Shown: positions 24,766 to 35,041 of the stretch, piece after piece
Layout: every line of letters begins with the position of its first letter
Position numbering within the stretch: the stretch's first letter is position 1
DNA from: Thalassotalea ponticola
Lineage (GTDB): Bacteria; Pseudomonadota; Gammaproteobacteria; Enterobacterales; Alteromonadaceae
NCBI RefSeq assembly: GCF_041379045.1
Contig: NZ_CP166871.1
Span: 2,418,001-2,482,000, forward strand
Direction: 5' to 3'
Length of the DNA: 64,000 bases
Program-made: the position numbers and the translations under genes
The notes under the pieces: generated by a model
What the model was told of the DNA's origin: nothing
Database searches by the model: none
Seen by the model: the letters and a program-made list of their open reading frames with translations, nothing else

Positions 24766-26445
24766 ATGAAGACAAAAAAGAACAACTGCGCAGCGGCTAA
24801 AACCGCGCAAACCGAACACCTTAACGAGATAAACACCGGCACATCGGCCGACACATCCTCCGTGCGTATCGTCACCCAAACACTGAGTGCTCCGTACCAA
24901 GCTGATCCGTTATCGCTTTACCAAAAGTTAACGGTTGACTCCAATCAGTCGCTATTATTGGAGTCAGCTGAAATTAGCGACAAACGCGCGTTAAAATCGA
25001 TTCTCGTTCTCGACCCCCTGTTAAAAGCGACCTGTCACGGCAACAAAGTGGTGGTAAAAGCGCTACAACAACAAAGCAACGCCGCCTTAACGCACTTAGC
25101 AGATCAATTGGCCGCAAACCCCAAATTACACATTTCCATGGATAAGCATACGCTGACTATCAGCTGTCAGACAGAGGTCGAACCTTGCGATGAAATGTCG
25201 CGCTTATTGGCTACTACGCCGCTACATGTATTACGTCAAATTCAGCAGTTGCCTCATGATGACCATCCCTTTTCACTGTTTTTAGGCGGTTGTTTTGGTT
25301 TTGATTTGATCACGGTTAGTGAAGTATTACCCGATGTTGCACAGGGCGAGAACCACTGTCCCGACTTTGTCTTTATGCTCGCCGGCTCGCTGTTGGTCAT
25401 CGATCATCAGCAACAAAGCTGTGAGTTAATAGTCAACTCAATCATAAGCGCAGACGATAAGCTTGCCGAGCGCCAACTCAAAGCACAGCTTCGCTTGGCA
25501 GAATTGCAGTTTCACTGCCAACAACATTACCCGAGTACCGAGCTCAACCTCGACCAAGATGTTAGCTACTCTGCTACTGTTGACATCAGTGATCAGCGCT
25601 TTTGTCAGCATGTCGAAACCTTAAAGCAACACATTAGAGCCGGTGACATCTTTCAGGTGGTGCCATCTCGCTGCTTTGGCCTGCCGTGTGCAAACCCGTT
25701 ACTTGCGTATCAAGCGCTAAAACAAACTAACCCAAGCCCCTATATGTTTTATTTACAGGACCGCGATTTTAGTTTGTTTGGTGCCAGTCCAGAATCGGCG
25801 TTAAAGTTTGCTAGCCAGAGCCGGCAAGTTGAGCTGTATCCCATTGCGGGAACGCGCCCTCGCGGCTTTACCTCATCCGGGGAATACTGCGCTGATCTCG
25901 ACGGCCGTATTGAGCTGGAATTGCGCTGTGACGTCAAAGAAAACGCCGAGCATTTAATGTTAGTTGACTTAGCTCGCAACGACATAGCGAGAATCTGTGA
26001 AGGCGGGAGTCGTTATGTGGCCGAGTTACTCAAAGTGGATCGATACTCTCACGTCATGCACCTAGTCTCTCGAGTGGTGGGCAAGTTGCAACCGCAACTC
26101 GACGCCTTACACGCCTATCAAGCGTGCATGAACATGGGCACTCTATCTGGCGCACCTAAAGTGATGGCCACCACGTTAATACGGCAAATAGAGGGCAAGC
26201 GAAGAGGTAGCTATGGTGGAGCCGTCGGTTATTTAACCGGACAAGGCGACATGGATACCTGTATTGTTATTCGCAGTGCCTTTGTCAGCGACAACCAAGC
26301 GATCGTTCAAGCTGGCGCAGGTGTGGTTTACGACTCTATCGCCAGTGCTGAAGCCGACGAAACCCGACAAAAAGCGCGCGCGGTCTTGCACGCCATCGCA
26401 ATCGCTAACGCAAATCAAGGTGTCCGCCAAGGAGGCTTGTCATGA
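24766..26445 (+). CDS. trpE: Anthranilate synthase component I
   Basis: 559 residues; converts chorismate plus ammonia (from TrpG) to anthranilate. The N-terminal LLLESAEISD matches the Trp feedback-inhibition site; catalytic stretches are GDIFQVVPSRCF, GASPESALKF, PIAGTRPRG, DLARNDIARI, HVMHLVSRVVG, SGAPKVMA and YGGAVGYL. ATG 24766 has AAGG 6 bp upstream; an in-frame TTG at 24751 is less likely. Its stop overlaps trpG by 4 bp. Confidence 0.96.
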   Translation: MKTKKNNCAAAKTAQTEHLNEINTGTSADTSSVRIVTQTLSAPYQADPLSLYQKLTVDSNQSLLLESAEISDKRALKSILVLDPLLKATCHGNKVVVKALQQQSNAALTHLADQLAANPKLHISMDKHTLTISCQTEVEPCDEMSRLLATTPLHVLRQIQQLPHDDHPFSLFLGGCFGFDLITVSEVLPDVAQGENHCPDFVFMLAGSLLVIDHQQQSCELIVNSIISADDKLAERQLKAQLRLAELQFHCQQHYPSTELNLDQDVSYSATVDISDQRFCQHVETLKQHIRAGDIFQVVPSRCFGLPCANPLLAYQALKQTNPSPYMFYLQDRDFSLFGASPESALKFASQSRQVELYPIAGTRPRGFTSSGEYCADLDGRIELELRCDVKENAEHLMLVDLARNDIARICEGGSRYVAELLKVDRYSHVMHLVSRVVGKLQPQLDALHAYQACMNMGTLSGAPKVMATTLIRQIEGKRRGSYGGAVGYLTGQGDMDTCIVIRSAFVSDNQAIVQAGAGVVYDSIASAEADETRQKARAVLHAIAIANANQGVRQGGLS

Positions 26446-27092
26446 GCCAGTTGTTTATTCTCGATAACCTCGATTCATTTACGTATAACCTCGTGGATGA
26501 GTTTAAGCGCTTGGGTTACGACCCGATAATTTACCGCAACACTCTGCCTGCTCAGTATATTTTTGAGGCCATGCAACAGCAAGATGACGAAGTTATCTTA
26601 GTGCTTTCACCTGGACCGGGCTCGCCCAGTGACGCTGGTTGTTTAATGGCGTTAATCGCACTTTGCCACGGTCATTACCCGATGCTAGGTATCTGTCTTG
26701 GTCATCAAGCATTAATTCAGTACTTTGGTGGCCGTATTGGTCGTGCTGGCGATGTCGTTCACGGAAAAGCGTCTTTGATAACGCATACCGAAACCGGGCC
26801 ATTTGCCCAGCTACCACAGCCACTTCATGTCGCAAGGTATCACTCATTGGTCGCCCAATCGATGCCATCAGAGTTGCAGACCTTAGCCACATACAACGAT
26901 GTAGTCATGGCTGCCGGTAGCGACAGTGAACGCGTTTTGGGTCTGCAATTTCATCCAGAATCAATATTAACGTCGAATGGCAGTCAGTTACTGGAACAAT
27001 GCTTGCACTACCTATCAACTTGTTCGATGGCGGTGGACAACACGTGCTATGGCTCAACGTCAACCACTCGGACAGCGGGTAAAAAGGGGTAA
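26442..27092 (+). CDS. trpG: Anthranilate synthase glutamine amidotransferase
   Basis: 216-residue class I glutamine amidotransferase. Catalytic Cys in GICLGHQAL, and the His/Glu pair in LGLQFHPESIL; the N-terminus is LFILDNLDSFTYNLVDEF. It is a separate gene, not fused to trpD as in E. coli. The last 25 residues extend beyond the usual domain. Overlaps trpE by 4 bp and ends 3 bp before trpD. Confidence 0.95.
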   Translation: MSQLFILDNLDSFTYNLVDEFKRLGYDPIIYRNTLPAQYIFEAMQQQDDEVILVLSPGPGSPSDAGCLMALIALCHGHYPMLGICLGHQALIQYFGGRIGRAGDVVHGKASLITHTETGPFAQLPQPLHVARYHSLVAQSMPSELQTLATYNDVVMAAGSDSERVLGLQFHPESILTSNGSQLLEQCLHYLSTCSMAVDNTCYGSTSTTRTAGKKG

Positions 27093-27095
27093 GAG

Positions 27096-28094
27096 ATGTT
27101 ATCACAATTAATAAACGGCGACAGTTTAAGCCAACAACAAAGTGAACAATTCTTCAGCGACGTTATCAGTGGGCAAGTGGAGCCCGCCTTGTTAAGTGCG
27201 GTACTCACTGCGCTGGCGATCAAAGGCGAGACGCCAGAAGAAATAGCTGGTGCGGCGTTGGCAATAAGAGCAGCAGCCAAACCCTTTGTAGCTAATCAAC
27301 GTAAACTGGTTGACTGTGTCGGTACCGGCGGTGATGGCCACAACACCATTAATATATCAACCACGGCAGCGATTGTTGCCGGTGCGTGTGGTTTACCCGT
27401 TGCCAAGCACGGCAACCGCAGTGTTTCAAGTAAATCTGGCTCCGCCGATTTATTAGAGACGCTGGGAGTAAAATTGGATATGAGTGCGGCCACGGCCTAT
27501 CAATGCATTGAGCAAGCCGGAACCTGTTTTTTGTATGCGCCTCATTATCACGCGGGCTTTAAACACGCCGCTAAGGTGCGCTCTGCTCTGGGTGTTAGAA
27601 CACTGTTTAATATCCTCGGACCTTTAGTTAACCCCGCTGCGCCAAAAATCATGCTACTTGGCGTATACGATAGCCGCTTATTGATGCCGATGGCCAAAGC
27701 GTTGCAACTTACCGGAGTTGAACGAGCTTGGGTAGTTTACGGCTCTGGACTCGATGAAATAGCCATACATGGTCCAACACAGGTCATCGACATAACACCA
27801 CAGTCATTGCGAGAACTGACTATTACGCCAGAGGATTTTGCTATTCCATATCACCCGCTCGCCAGTATCAAAGGCGGTAGTGCGACTGAAAATGCTCAGT
27901 TCAGTTTAAATGTCATCAACGGCTGCGGCCAACTTGCGCATCATCACGCGGTGGTGATCAATACTGCTGCTCTTTTGTATTTAGCCGGCCAAACCGATAA
28001 CCTAGCCCAAGCAAGCGACATTGTACAACAGGCGATTGCACAGGGCTTGGCGGCCAATACCTTAGCAACACTGGTCGAGGTAAGTCATGGCTAA
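27096..28094 (+). CDS. trpD: Anthranilate phosphoribosyltransferase
   Basis: 332 residues; transfers phosphoribose from PRPP to anthranilate. PRPP/anthranilate motifs: VGTGGDGHNTINISTTAA, KHGNRSVSSKSGSADLLE and HYHAGFKHAAKVRSALGVRT. AAAGGGG lies just before the ATG. Its end overlaps trpCF by 8 bp. Confidence 0.96.
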   Translation: MLSQLINGDSLSQQQSEQFFSDVISGQVEPALLSAVLTALAIKGETPEEIAGAALAIRAAAKPFVANQRKLVDCVGTGGDGHNTINISTTAAIVAGACGLPVAKHGNRSVSSKSGSADLLETLGVKLDMSAATAYQCIEQAGTCFLYAPHYHAGFKHAAKVRSALGVRTLFNILGPLVNPAAPKIMLLGVYDSRLLMPMAKALQLTGVERAWVVYGSGLDEIAIHGPTQVIDITPQSLRELTITPEDFAIPYHPLASIKGGSATENAQFSLNVINGCGQLAHHHAVVINTAALLYLAGQTDNLAQASDIVQQAIAQGLAANTLATLVEVSHG

Positions 28095-29481
28095 TATTTT
28101 ACAAAACATTATTGCCCACAAGCGCGTAGAAATTGACCAACTAAAACAACGCCAACCATTGGCCTCGCTGCTCGACTCGATTACCCCGACAACGCGCGAT
28201 ATGTATGCGGTGCTAGCACAGCCGGGTTGCCACTTTATTTTAGAGTGTAAAAAAGCGTCGCCGTCAAAAGGGCTAATTCGCGCCGACTTTAACCCTCAGG
28301 CAATTGCACGTGTTTATGACAAATACGCCAGCGCCATTTCGGTATTAACCGAACAACGTTTTTTTCAAGGAAGTTTTCAGTACCTTCGTCAAGTGCGGCA
28401 AGTTGTCGACTGCCCAATTCTCAACAAAGATTTTTTCATCGATGCCTATCAAGTACACTTGGCCCGTTATCACGGCGCAGATGCCATCCTGTTAATGTTA
28501 AGTGTGTTAACCGATGAACAGTACTGTGCTTTGGCCAAGGTGGCCGAAGACTACAATATGGCAATTCTCACCGAAGTTTCTACCGTTGCTGAAACCGAGC
28601 GGGCAATCGCCCTTGGCGCGCGCCTTATCGGTATTAACAATCGCAATTTAAGGGACTTAACAACCGATACCACGCGCACTTTTGACTTGGCGTCACTGAT
28701 CCCGAGTGACCGGATGATCATTTCTGAATCGGGCATAAATGACAATAAACAACTTCGAGCTTTAGCCTCCGTCGCCAACGGCTTTCTCATTGGCAGCTCA
28801 CTTATGGCCCAAAACGACATTGACTTCGCCTGTCGCCAATTGATTTATGGCGATCACAAAGTCTGCGGTATGACCCGCAGTGAGGATATCGTTCATGCCA
28901 TAGGCGCAGGCGCAACCAGTGTTGGTATGATCTTTGTCGATTCATCGCCGCGTTGCATCAGTTTACAAAAAGCTCAACAACTACAAGCTGAGGTGGCGTT
29001 TCAGTGCGATCATCAGGTGCGCTATATTGCGGTATTTAAAGATCATAGTATTGACGTCGTGGTTGAGCATTGTCAGCTACTAAACTTGTGGGCTGTACAA
29101 CTTCACGGTCGTGAAGACCAACACTATATCGCCCAGTTACGCCAACAGTTAGCCAGTAAAATCAAGATCATCAAAGCGTTGGCTGTTGACGCGTGCATAC
29201 CGCAAGCCGTTGTCGGTAGTGATATGTATTTATTGGACAACAAGCAACCTGGTTCTGGGCAAGCGTTTGACTGGTCGCTAACACACCACATCCAACAGCT
29301 AAATGCACCGGTTATGCTCGCCGGTGGCATTGACAGCCATAATGTCAAAGATGCGATTGCCCTGCTGTTGCAAACCGATATGCTTGGCCTCGATATAAAC
29401 TCTGGTGTCGAACTCTGTGCTGGGGTAAAAGACAAACACAAACTACAACAATTGTTTACTTTGCTAAGACAATATAACTAG
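28087..29481 (+). CDS. trpCF: Bifunctional indole-3-glycerol-phosphate synthase / phosphoribosylanthranilate isomerase
   Basis: 464-residue fusion of two TIM barrels, as in enterobacteria. IGPS part (about 1-255): ILECKKASPSKGLIR, DFFIDAYQV, GINNRNLRDL, ISESGI. PRAI part (about 257-464): HKVCGMTRSEDI with catalytic Cys, VGMIFVDSSPRC, VQLHGRED, LAGGID and LDINSGVE. Catalyses the two steps between phosphoribosylanthranilate and indole-glycerol phosphate. Confidence 0.96.
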   Translation: MANILQNIIAHKRVEIDQLKQRQPLASLLDSITPTTRDMYAVLAQPGCHFILECKKASPSKGLIRADFNPQAIARVYDKYASAISVLTEQRFFQGSFQYLRQVRQVVDCPILNKDFFIDAYQVHLARYHGADAILLMLSVLTDEQYCALAKVAEDYNMAILTEVSTVAETERAIALGARLIGINNRNLRDLTTDTTRTFDLASLIPSDRMIISESGINDNKQLRALASVANGFLIGSSLMAQNDIDFACRQLIYGDHKVCGMTRSEDIVHAIGAGATSVGMIFVDSSPRCISLQKAQQLQAEVAFQCDHQVRYIAVFKDHSIDVVVEHCQLLNLWAVQLHGREDQHYIAQLRQQLASKIKIIKALAVDACIPQAVVGSDMYLLDNKQPGSGQAFDWSLTHHIQQLNAPVMLAGGIDSHNVKDAIALLLQTDMLGLDINSGVELCAGVKDKHKLQQLFTLLRQYN

Positions 29482-29490
29482 GTGATATTG

Positions 29491-30711
29491 ATGAATGACT
29501 TAGACCATAACCACGCTCAACACAGTGCCTATTTTGGCGAATTTGGCGGTATGTATGTTAGCGAGCTTCTCGTCCCTGCACTTGAGCAACTCGAACAAGC
29601 CTTCATTGACAGCCAAGGTGATGACCAGTTCCAACACCAATTAAACGAACTGCTGGAAAAATTTGCCGGTCGGCCCACACCACTAACCTTGTGCCGCAAC
29701 CTGCACAACAACGATCGGGTTAAGCTGTATCTCAAACGAGAAGATTTATTGCACGGTGGTGCCCACAAAACCAACCAAGTGTTAGGTCAAGCCCTATTGG
29801 CAAAACGCATGGGTAAAACCGAAATAATCGCTGAAACGGGTGCCGGTCAACACGGTGTTGCTACTGCAATTGCCTGTTCGCTATTGGGTTTAAAGTGCCG
29901 CGTATACATGGGCAAAGTTGATTGCGACCGCCAACAGCCCAACGTATTTCGCATGAAATTGATGGGGGCTGAAGTGATCCCAGTAACCGCCGGCTCAGGC
30001 ACCTTAAAAGACGCGGTTAACGAGGCGTTGAGAGATTGGTCGGCAAACTATCAAAACGCCCATTACCTGCTCGGTACGGCAGCCGGACCACACCCATTTC
30101 CCACCATCGTGCGCGAGTTTCAAAAAGTGATCGGTATCGAAGCTAAACAACAAATTATCGAAGAGCAAGGACGCTTACCTGACTATGTGGTTGCCTGTGT
30201 CGGCGGAGGCTCTAATGCCATCGGTATGTTTAATGATTTCATCCCGCACGAAGAGGTAAAACTGATCGGCGTTGAAGCCGGCGGTAAAGGCATCGACTCG
30301 GGTGAGCACGGCGCCACCTTAGTGGCGGGAACGAAGGGCATGTTACACGGTGCGTATACCTACATTATGCAAGATAACGATGGTCAAATTGAAGAGTCCT
30401 ACTCGATTTCCGCGGGGTTAGATTACCCTGCGGTGGGCCCCCAACACGCGATGTTAAAAGACAGTAAACGCGCGCAGTACGTCGCGATTAATGACGAACA
30501 AGCGTTAGCCGCGTTTAAGGCACTGTCGCGTTCGGAAGGTATTATCCCTGCATTAGAGTCATCACATGCAATTGCCTATGCATTACAATTGGCCAACCAG
30601 GCAACCGAAGATACGGTGATCCTTGTCAACTTGTCTGGTCGAGGCGATAAAGACTTAGCGCATGTGATGAGCATTATAGGTGACAATAACGAGCAGGAGG
30701 CAGGACAATGA
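29491..30711 (+). CDS. trpB: Tryptophan synthase beta chain
   Basis: 406 residues; PLP enzyme condensing indole and serine. PLP lysine in [13 protein letters not shown], phosphate-binding loop [12 protein letters not shown], and the N-terminal [21 protein letters not shown] at 29491 follows AGGTGA by 5 bp; an in-frame GTG at 29482 falls inside that ribosome site. Overlaps trpA by 4 bp. Confidence 0.97.
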   Translation: MNDLDHNHAQHSAYFGEFGGMYVSELLVPALEQLEQAFIDSQGDDQFQHQLNELLEKFAGRPTPLTLCRNLHNNDRVKLYLKREDLLHGGAHKTNQVLGQALLAKRMGKTEIIAETGAGQHGVATAIACSLLGLKCRVYMGKVDCDRQQPNVFRMKLMGAEVIPVTAGSGTLKDAVNEALRDWSANYQNAHYLLGTAAGPHPFPTIVREFQKVIGIEAKQQIIEEQGRLPDYVVACVGGGSNAIGMFNDFIPHEEVKLIGVEAGGKGIDSGEHGATLVAGTKGMLHGAYTYIMQDNDGQIEESYSISAGLDYPAVGPQHAMLKDSKRAQYVAINDEQALAAFKALSRSEGIIPALESSHAIAYALQLANQATEDTVILVNLSGRGDKDLAHVMSIIGDNNEQEAGQ

Positions 30712-31544
30712 CACAACCGCATAAATTGGGGTATCGCTACCGCGAATTATTTGCCCAGCTTGAGCAAAAACGACAAGGTGCCTTTATTCCTTTTGTCACC
30801 ATTGGCGACCCGAACAAAGAGCAATCGATTGAAATCATTAAAACGCTGATCGATAACGGTGCCGATGCATTGGAGTTAGGCATCCCCTACTCCGATCCAA
30901 GTGCCGATGGCTTGACTATACAACGCGCCACATCCAGAGCCCTTACCGCCAATGTTAATACCGATGTTTGCCTAGACATATTAGCCACTATTCGACGTTA
31001 CAACGCCGATATCCCCATTGGTTTATTACTGTATGCCAACATTGTCTTTGCTCGTGGTATTGATAGATTTTATCAACAAGTCAATGCCGCAGGTGTTGAC
31101 TCGGTGCTGATTGCCGATGTGCCAATGCGCGAAGCTGCGCGCTTTAAACAGGCTGCCGAGCGCCATGGTATTGCGCCAATATTTATTGCCCCGCCAAATG
31201 CCAGTGAACACACCTTAAAGCAAGTTGCGGCGCAAAGCGTCGGTTATACCTATGTGCTGGCTCGAGCCGGTGTTACGGGAACCAACGTAGAGGCCGAGCA
31301 ATGCTCGAGTAGTCTGTTATCAGCGCTGGCTGAGTTATCCGCTGCGCCACCGGTGCTTGGATTTGGGATCTCATCGCCAACACAGGTGCAAAACGCTATC
31401 GCATCTGGTGCTCGCGGTGCGATATCAGGCAGTGCGGTGGTCAATATCATTGCTGATAACCTCGATAATCAGCAACTGATGTTAAGCAAATTGGCTGACT
31501 TTACCAAGGCGATGAAACAAGCCACCGACATATCGGCGATGTAA
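30708..31544 (+). CDS. trpA: Tryptophan synthase alpha chain
   Basis: 278-residue TIM barrel that cleaves indole-3-glycerol phosphate. Catalytic Glu in [15 protein letters not shown], and the phosphate-binding [10 protein letters not shown] and GAISGSAVV. Begins [30 protein letters not shown]. Last gene of the trp operon; a terminator follows 30 bp downstream. Confidence 0.97.
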   Translation: MTQPHKLGYRYRELFAQLEQKRQGAFIPFVTIGDPNKEQSIEIIKTLIDNGADALELGIPYSDPSADGLTIQRATSRALTANVNTDVCLDILATIRRYNADIPIGLLLYANIVFARGIDRFYQQVNAAGVDSVLIADVPMREAARFKQAAERHGIAPIFIAPPNASEHTLKQVAAQSVGYTYVLARAGVTGTNVEAEQCSSSLLSALAELSAAPPVLGFGISSPTQVQNAIASGARGAISGSAVVNIIADNLDNQQLMLSKLADFTKAMKQATDISAM

Positions 31545-31574
31545 CACAGACCAGCGAATAACGCTTAAGTTGAC

Positions 31575-31599
31575 AACAGGGTGTCGACGACGCCCTGTT
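31575..31599 (+). terminator. Terminator of the trp operon
   Basis: AACAGGGTGTC pairs with GACGCCCTGTT around a GAC triloop (11 bp including one G-U), followed by a moderately T-rich tail. Confidence 0.8.
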
Positions 31600-31645
31600 A
31601 TTGTTGTGTTATGATAAACAAACCGATTGGCCAAGGATCTCGCTT

Positions 31646-31813
31646 ATGTTTAAAGTCATTTTACTTATTGCGTTAGCTTTTATTATTAGCGGCGTCTATC
31701 TGCTTTATAAAAGCGCGAAAAAATTCAACTTATCCGAGCAACAGTTAGAACGAATAAAACAGCGCAACCAGGAGCTTGAGCGACAAGAGCGCGAACACGA
31801 CGAGCGACCTTAA
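31646..31813 (+). CDS. Small membrane protein, DUF2897-like
   Basis: 55 residues: one N-terminal membrane helix (MFKVILLIALAFIISGVYLLY) then a charged helical tail (LERIKQRNQELERQERE). The pattern fits the DUF2897 family of small gammaproteobacterial inner-membrane proteins, function unknown. ATG 31646 has AAGGA 8 bp upstream; a start 45 bases earlier would lie in the terminator region and is rejected. Confidence 0.75.
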   Translation: MFKVILLIALAFIISGVYLLYKSAKKFNLSEQQLERIKQRNQELERQEREHDERP

Positions 31814-31943
31814 CATCGCGGCTGTGTTGTATTAGTTCTGGGCAAAAGCTAAATGCCCTAGTCAACACTGCCGGCGTCAAAGGCAAAAAGCGCTTGTACA
31901 GCTTTGCAGCGGCTTAACTCATTGAACTAAAACAGCGCCGTGA

Positions 31944-32222
31944 TTAACTGCGGTAAATTGTTTGAATCAAGTGGAAGCCAAACTGGGTTTTAACCGGACC
32001 GTGAATTTCCAATACCGGCTTGTTAAATACCACATCGTCAAACGCTTTCACCATTTGGCCTTTGCGAAACTCGCCTAAGTCGCCACCTCGCTTGCCCGAT
32101 GGGCAGGTCGAAAACTTCTTCGCGAGCTTTGCGAAATCCTCGCCGTTAGCCAATTGCTTTTTCAACTTTTCAGCTAGGGCTTTATCTTTAACCAGAATAT
32201 GTCGAGCGCTTGCTACGGCCAT
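31944..32222 (-). CDS. ppiC: Parvulin-type peptidyl-prolyl isomerase
   Basis: 92-residue single-domain rotamase resembling E. coli Ppi[56 protein letters not shown]. Cytoplasmic (no signal). ATG 32222 has AGGAGA 7 bp upstream, deciding the start against an in-frame TTG 24 bases earlier. The 130-bp gap to the DUF2897 gene carries nothing recognised. Confidence 0.92.
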   Translation of the reverse strand: MAVASARHILVKDKALAEKLKKQLANGEDFAKLAKKFSTCPSGKRGGDLGEFRKGQMVKAFDDVVFNKPVLEIHGPVKTQFGFHLIQTIYRS

Positions 32223-32345
32223 ATCGTATCTCCTATTTGACAACAATCAAAAAACCTACGTATTTAAGGGATATTATTATACATCAGTGTGCGACTTAGG
32301 TTAGAGTTTAAAATGATTTAAACAATTCGATAGTACGAACCACTG

Positions 32346-32936
32346 ATGACCGATATCAAGACACTGTTTGCCAACAATCAGGCGTGGGCAAAAAGAATTA
32401 GTCAGCAACAACCTGACTTTTTCGAACAATTATCAAAACAACAGAACCCTGAGTACTTGTGGATTGGCTGTTCTGATTCGCGCGTTTCGGCGGACCAATT
32501 GCTCGGATTGATGCCCGGACAAGTGTTTGTCCATCGCAATATTGCGAATCAAGTCATTCACACCGACCTCAATTGCCTATCGGTGATTCAATACGCCGTT
32601 GATGTTTTGAAAGTAAAACACATTATTGTTTGCGGCCATTATGGCTGTGGTGGGATCAGTGCCTCGCTTGATCAAGACCAACACGGCTTAATCGATAACT
32701 GGTTGCGCCACATCAACGACGTACAGCGCTTTCACCAAGCGACTTTAGACGCACTTGAGGGAGAGGCCTTGGTCAATCGCCTGTGTGAGCTAAACGTCGT
32801 AGAACAAGTGATTAACGTTGCCAAAACCACAACCTTAATCAATGCTTGGCAAAACAAGCAAGAGGTAACGATTCACGGATTTATCTACAACTTAAAAGAC
32901 GGAATTTTAAAAGACTTAAACGTCAGCGTGAACTAA
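32346..32936 (+). CDS. can: Beta-class carbonic anhydrase
   Basis: 196 residues; interconverts CO2 and bicarbonate. Zinc ligands and the catalytic dyad are at the same positions as E. coli Can: Cys42 and Asp44-Arg46 (IGCSDSRVSADQ), His98 and Cys101 (VCGHYGCGG). Divergent from ppiC with a 123-bp spacer. Confidence 0.96.
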   Translation: MTDIKTLFANNQAWAKRISQQQPDFFEQLSKQQNPEYLWIGCSDSRVSADQLLGLMPGQVFVHRNIANQVIHTDLNCLSVIQYAVDVLKVKHIIVCGHYGCGGISASLDQDQHGLIDNWLRHINDVQRFHQATLDALEGEALVNRLCELNVVEQVINVAKTTTLINAWQNKQEVTIHGFIYNLKDGILKDLNVSVN

Positions 32937-33103
32937 ACGTTAGCGCCACCTAATTGAGCACGGCAGTGGCCTCTTTTTGTATGCGCTCGTATCCTTCTGC
33001 GTTTAGACGTTGCCAATCACAACCTCACATCGCAAATGCAGGGTTGCAAATTGTCACGCCCCCCCCCGCACCGCCATCCGACAAAGATAAATAGCAGGCA
33101 AAA

Positions 33104-33128
33104 AAAAACCAGCGCGATGCTGGTTTTT
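33104..33128. terminator. Bidirectional terminator between can and the TonB operon
   Basis: AAAAACCAGC (33104-33113) pairs with GCTGGTTTTT (33119-33128) over a GCGAT loop. A-rich and T-rich flanks make it usable from either strand; it lies 23 bp after the TPR gene stop on the minus strand. The C-rich stretch just upstream (33060-33070) is unremarkable otherwise. Confidence 0.88.
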
Positions 33129-33150
33129 TATTACTGATAGCGAGTATCCA

Positions 33151-34413
33151 CTAGCCTAGCTTTTTCTTACGCTCTGCTGTATCGCGGATATAAGATGCCC
33201 AAGCACGCGCTGCTTTGCGAGTCTTAGGATCTTTTTGTGCTTCTTTGATCATAACCGCTGCTTGCGAGTATTTCTCTTGATAGAAATACGCTTCAGCTAA
33301 TGTCATGTATACAGAGCCTTGGTTTTCGATGCCCAACTCTAGTGCTTTCTTAAGCGCTACGGTTGCTTCGTCGAAACGCTCAGACTGCTGCAACAGCATA
33401 CCTTGACGGCGGTAGTGTTTTGGATCGTTTGACAGTTTCGCTGTCTCACCAAAGTACTTCGCTGCCGTGTCTACTTCTTGCGCTGCGTGGAATGCATTTG
33501 CCATGGTAAACAAGTTTGCATCTGTGCGCGGAATTAAACCGTTGTCAATGTACTTTTCCATAAGCTTTGCAGCGCGAAATGGAACATCGGCTTGCTGATA
33601 TAAGTTGGCGAGCATTTTGATCTCAGACTCTTTCTCAAGAAAGCCTTGTTGATACGCCATATCTAACGTATACAATGCCTTTTTGTAGTCCTCAACCAAG
33701 GTATAAAACATACCTAGCTGCGTCCACCACTGCTTGTTCTCTGGGAACAACTGCACCACTTCTTCAAGTACACCTACCGCAGGCTTATACTGCTTGCGCT
33801 CGTAGTAAGAAGTCAGCTTCAAAATGTATGGATTTTGATTAGGCTCTTTGTACAAAGCAATCGCTTTGTCTGCAGGCTCAATCATTTTATCCAATTGCTT
33901 AAGCTCGTAATGTGCTTGCGCAATCTTTACATACGTATTAGCGTCTTCTTCACAGGTAAAGTCCATCCAAGCTGCATAGTTTTTCAATGCATCTTTGTAT
34001 TGCTTTTCTTGCATTTGCAAGTCAGCTAATAGCTTGATGGTATCGGCGTGCTCTTTTTCGTTAAGCACTTCGTTCTTTACTGAGCTCTCAAGGTAAGGCA
34101 ATGCTTTCTTCGCATGGTCTCCACCTTTGGTCGCGTACATATTGGCAATAAAGCGATCAAGGTAAGCTCGGTCATACTCTTTGCTAGCTTCAACCGCTAG
34201 TAAGATTGATAGCGCATCGTCGATGCGATCTTCAGAGTACGCTTCAAAAGCCTTTTGAACTTTTTTACCGATGCTTGGGCCAACAATCTTGGTGCGAGCA
34301 GGCTTTGCGTTCGGGTCTTTTGGACAGTTAGCAAATGCATGCGCTGTTCCAGAAACCGTTGACGTCGCAACCATTGCGACCACCACAGAAGTGCTTAGTA
34401 GTTTTTTGATCAT
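33151..34413 (-). CDS. Periplasmic TPR protein of the TonB2-type system
   Basis: 420 residues with a signal peptide (MIKKLLSTSVVVAMVATSTVSGTAHA). The rest is built of tetratricopeptide-like helices (for example AYEKLFPENKQWW-type units around 200-260 and EAYFYQEKYSQAAVMIKEA near the end). Tetratricopeptide proteins of this kind accompany TonB2/ExbB2/ExbD2 clusters in Vibrio and Alteromonadales. It shares one base with the tonB stop and is the last gene of the operon. Confidence 0.85.
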   Translation of the reverse strand: MIKKLLSTSVVVAMVATSTVSGTAHAFANCPKDPNAKPARTKIVGPSIGKKVQKAFEAYSEDRIDDALSILLAVEASKEYDRAYLDRFIANMYATKGGDHAKKALPYLESSVKNEVLNEKEHADTIKLLADLQMQEKQYKDALKNYAAWMDFTCEEDANTYVKIAQAHYELKQLDKMIEPADKAIALYKEPNQNPYILKLTSYYERKQYKPAVGVLEEVVQLFPENKQWWTQLGMFYTLVEDYKKALYTLDMAYQQGFLEKESEIKMLANLYQQADVPFRAAKLMEKYIDNGLIPRTDANLFTMANAFHAAQEVDTAAKYFGETAKLSNDPKHYRRQGMLLQQSERFDEATVALKKALELGIENQGSVYMTLAEAYFYQEKYSQAAVMIKEAQKDPKTRKAARAWASYIRDTAERKKKLG

Positions 34414-35039
34414 TACTGTGCTCCCCCTTGTTGGCTCATCTTGAAGTCAAGCTGAACTGTCATGCCAGGTTGTCTTTGCGGCTTGCCGTCAACAACTTTT
34501 GGCTTGTATTTCCACTTGCGAAGCGCGCGTTTGGCTTCCTTGTCGAAAATACGTCTTGGCTCAGCAGCGATAACTTCAACATCTTCTACACCACCAACTT
34601 CGTTAATGGTGAAACGTAGCTGTACCCAACCTTCTTTACCGTCGCGAGCTGCTTGAATTGGATACTTAGGCTCAATTCGAACAATCGGTGTTGCTTCACC
34701 GTCGCGTCCAAATCCCGCACCAGGTGCATCCATACCAGCACTTGCACCAGACAACTCAACACCAGGAACGTTGAATGACACACCAGAGGTGTCGCTACTT
34801 GTTTCCGGCTCCGGAGCCTGAGGCTTCGGTGGCGTCTTCGGTGGCGGCGGCGGCGGCGGTGGAACGCGCTTACGCTCTTGTACTTTTGACTCAGGCGGTG
34901 CCGATACGATATCGATGATTACCGATTCATCTTCACCAGCGTTACGTTTAGCGCCACCTGAAATCAAGTATGCCATAAAGACAAACAAACCAAAGGTTAC
35001 AGCAACGCCTAGTAGTATTGATACTAAAAAGCGAACCAT
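34413..35039 (-). CDS. tonB: Energy transducer TonB (TonB2-type)
   Basis: 208 residues: one N-terminal membrane anchor (FLVSILLGVAVTFGLFVFMAY), a periplasmic proline-rich stretch with PPPPPPPKTPPKPQAPEPE, and a C-terminal TonB domain (VRIEPKYPIQAARDGKEGWVQLRF, ALRKWKYKPK). Transmits proton-motive force from ExbB/ExbD to outer-membrane receptors. Shorter than E. coli TonB, as usual for TonB2. Starts 3 bp after exbD. Confidence 0.94.
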   Translation of the reverse strand: MVRFLVSILLGVAVTFGLFVFMAYLISGGAKRNAGEDESVIIDIVSAPPESKVQERKRVPPPPPPPPKTPPKPQAPEPETSSDTSGVSFNVPGVELSGASAGMDAPGAGFGRDGEATPIVRIEPKYPIQAARDGKEGWVQLRFTINEVGGVEDVEVIAAEPRRIFDKEAKRALRKWKYKPKVVDGKPQRQPGMTVQLDFKMSQQGGAQ

Positions 35040-35041
35040 AA

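Noticed and set aside
24485-24775. 96-codon frame on the minus strand over the trp leader
   Set aside because: It is antisense to the mini-ORF and array, has no ribosome site or protein-like features.
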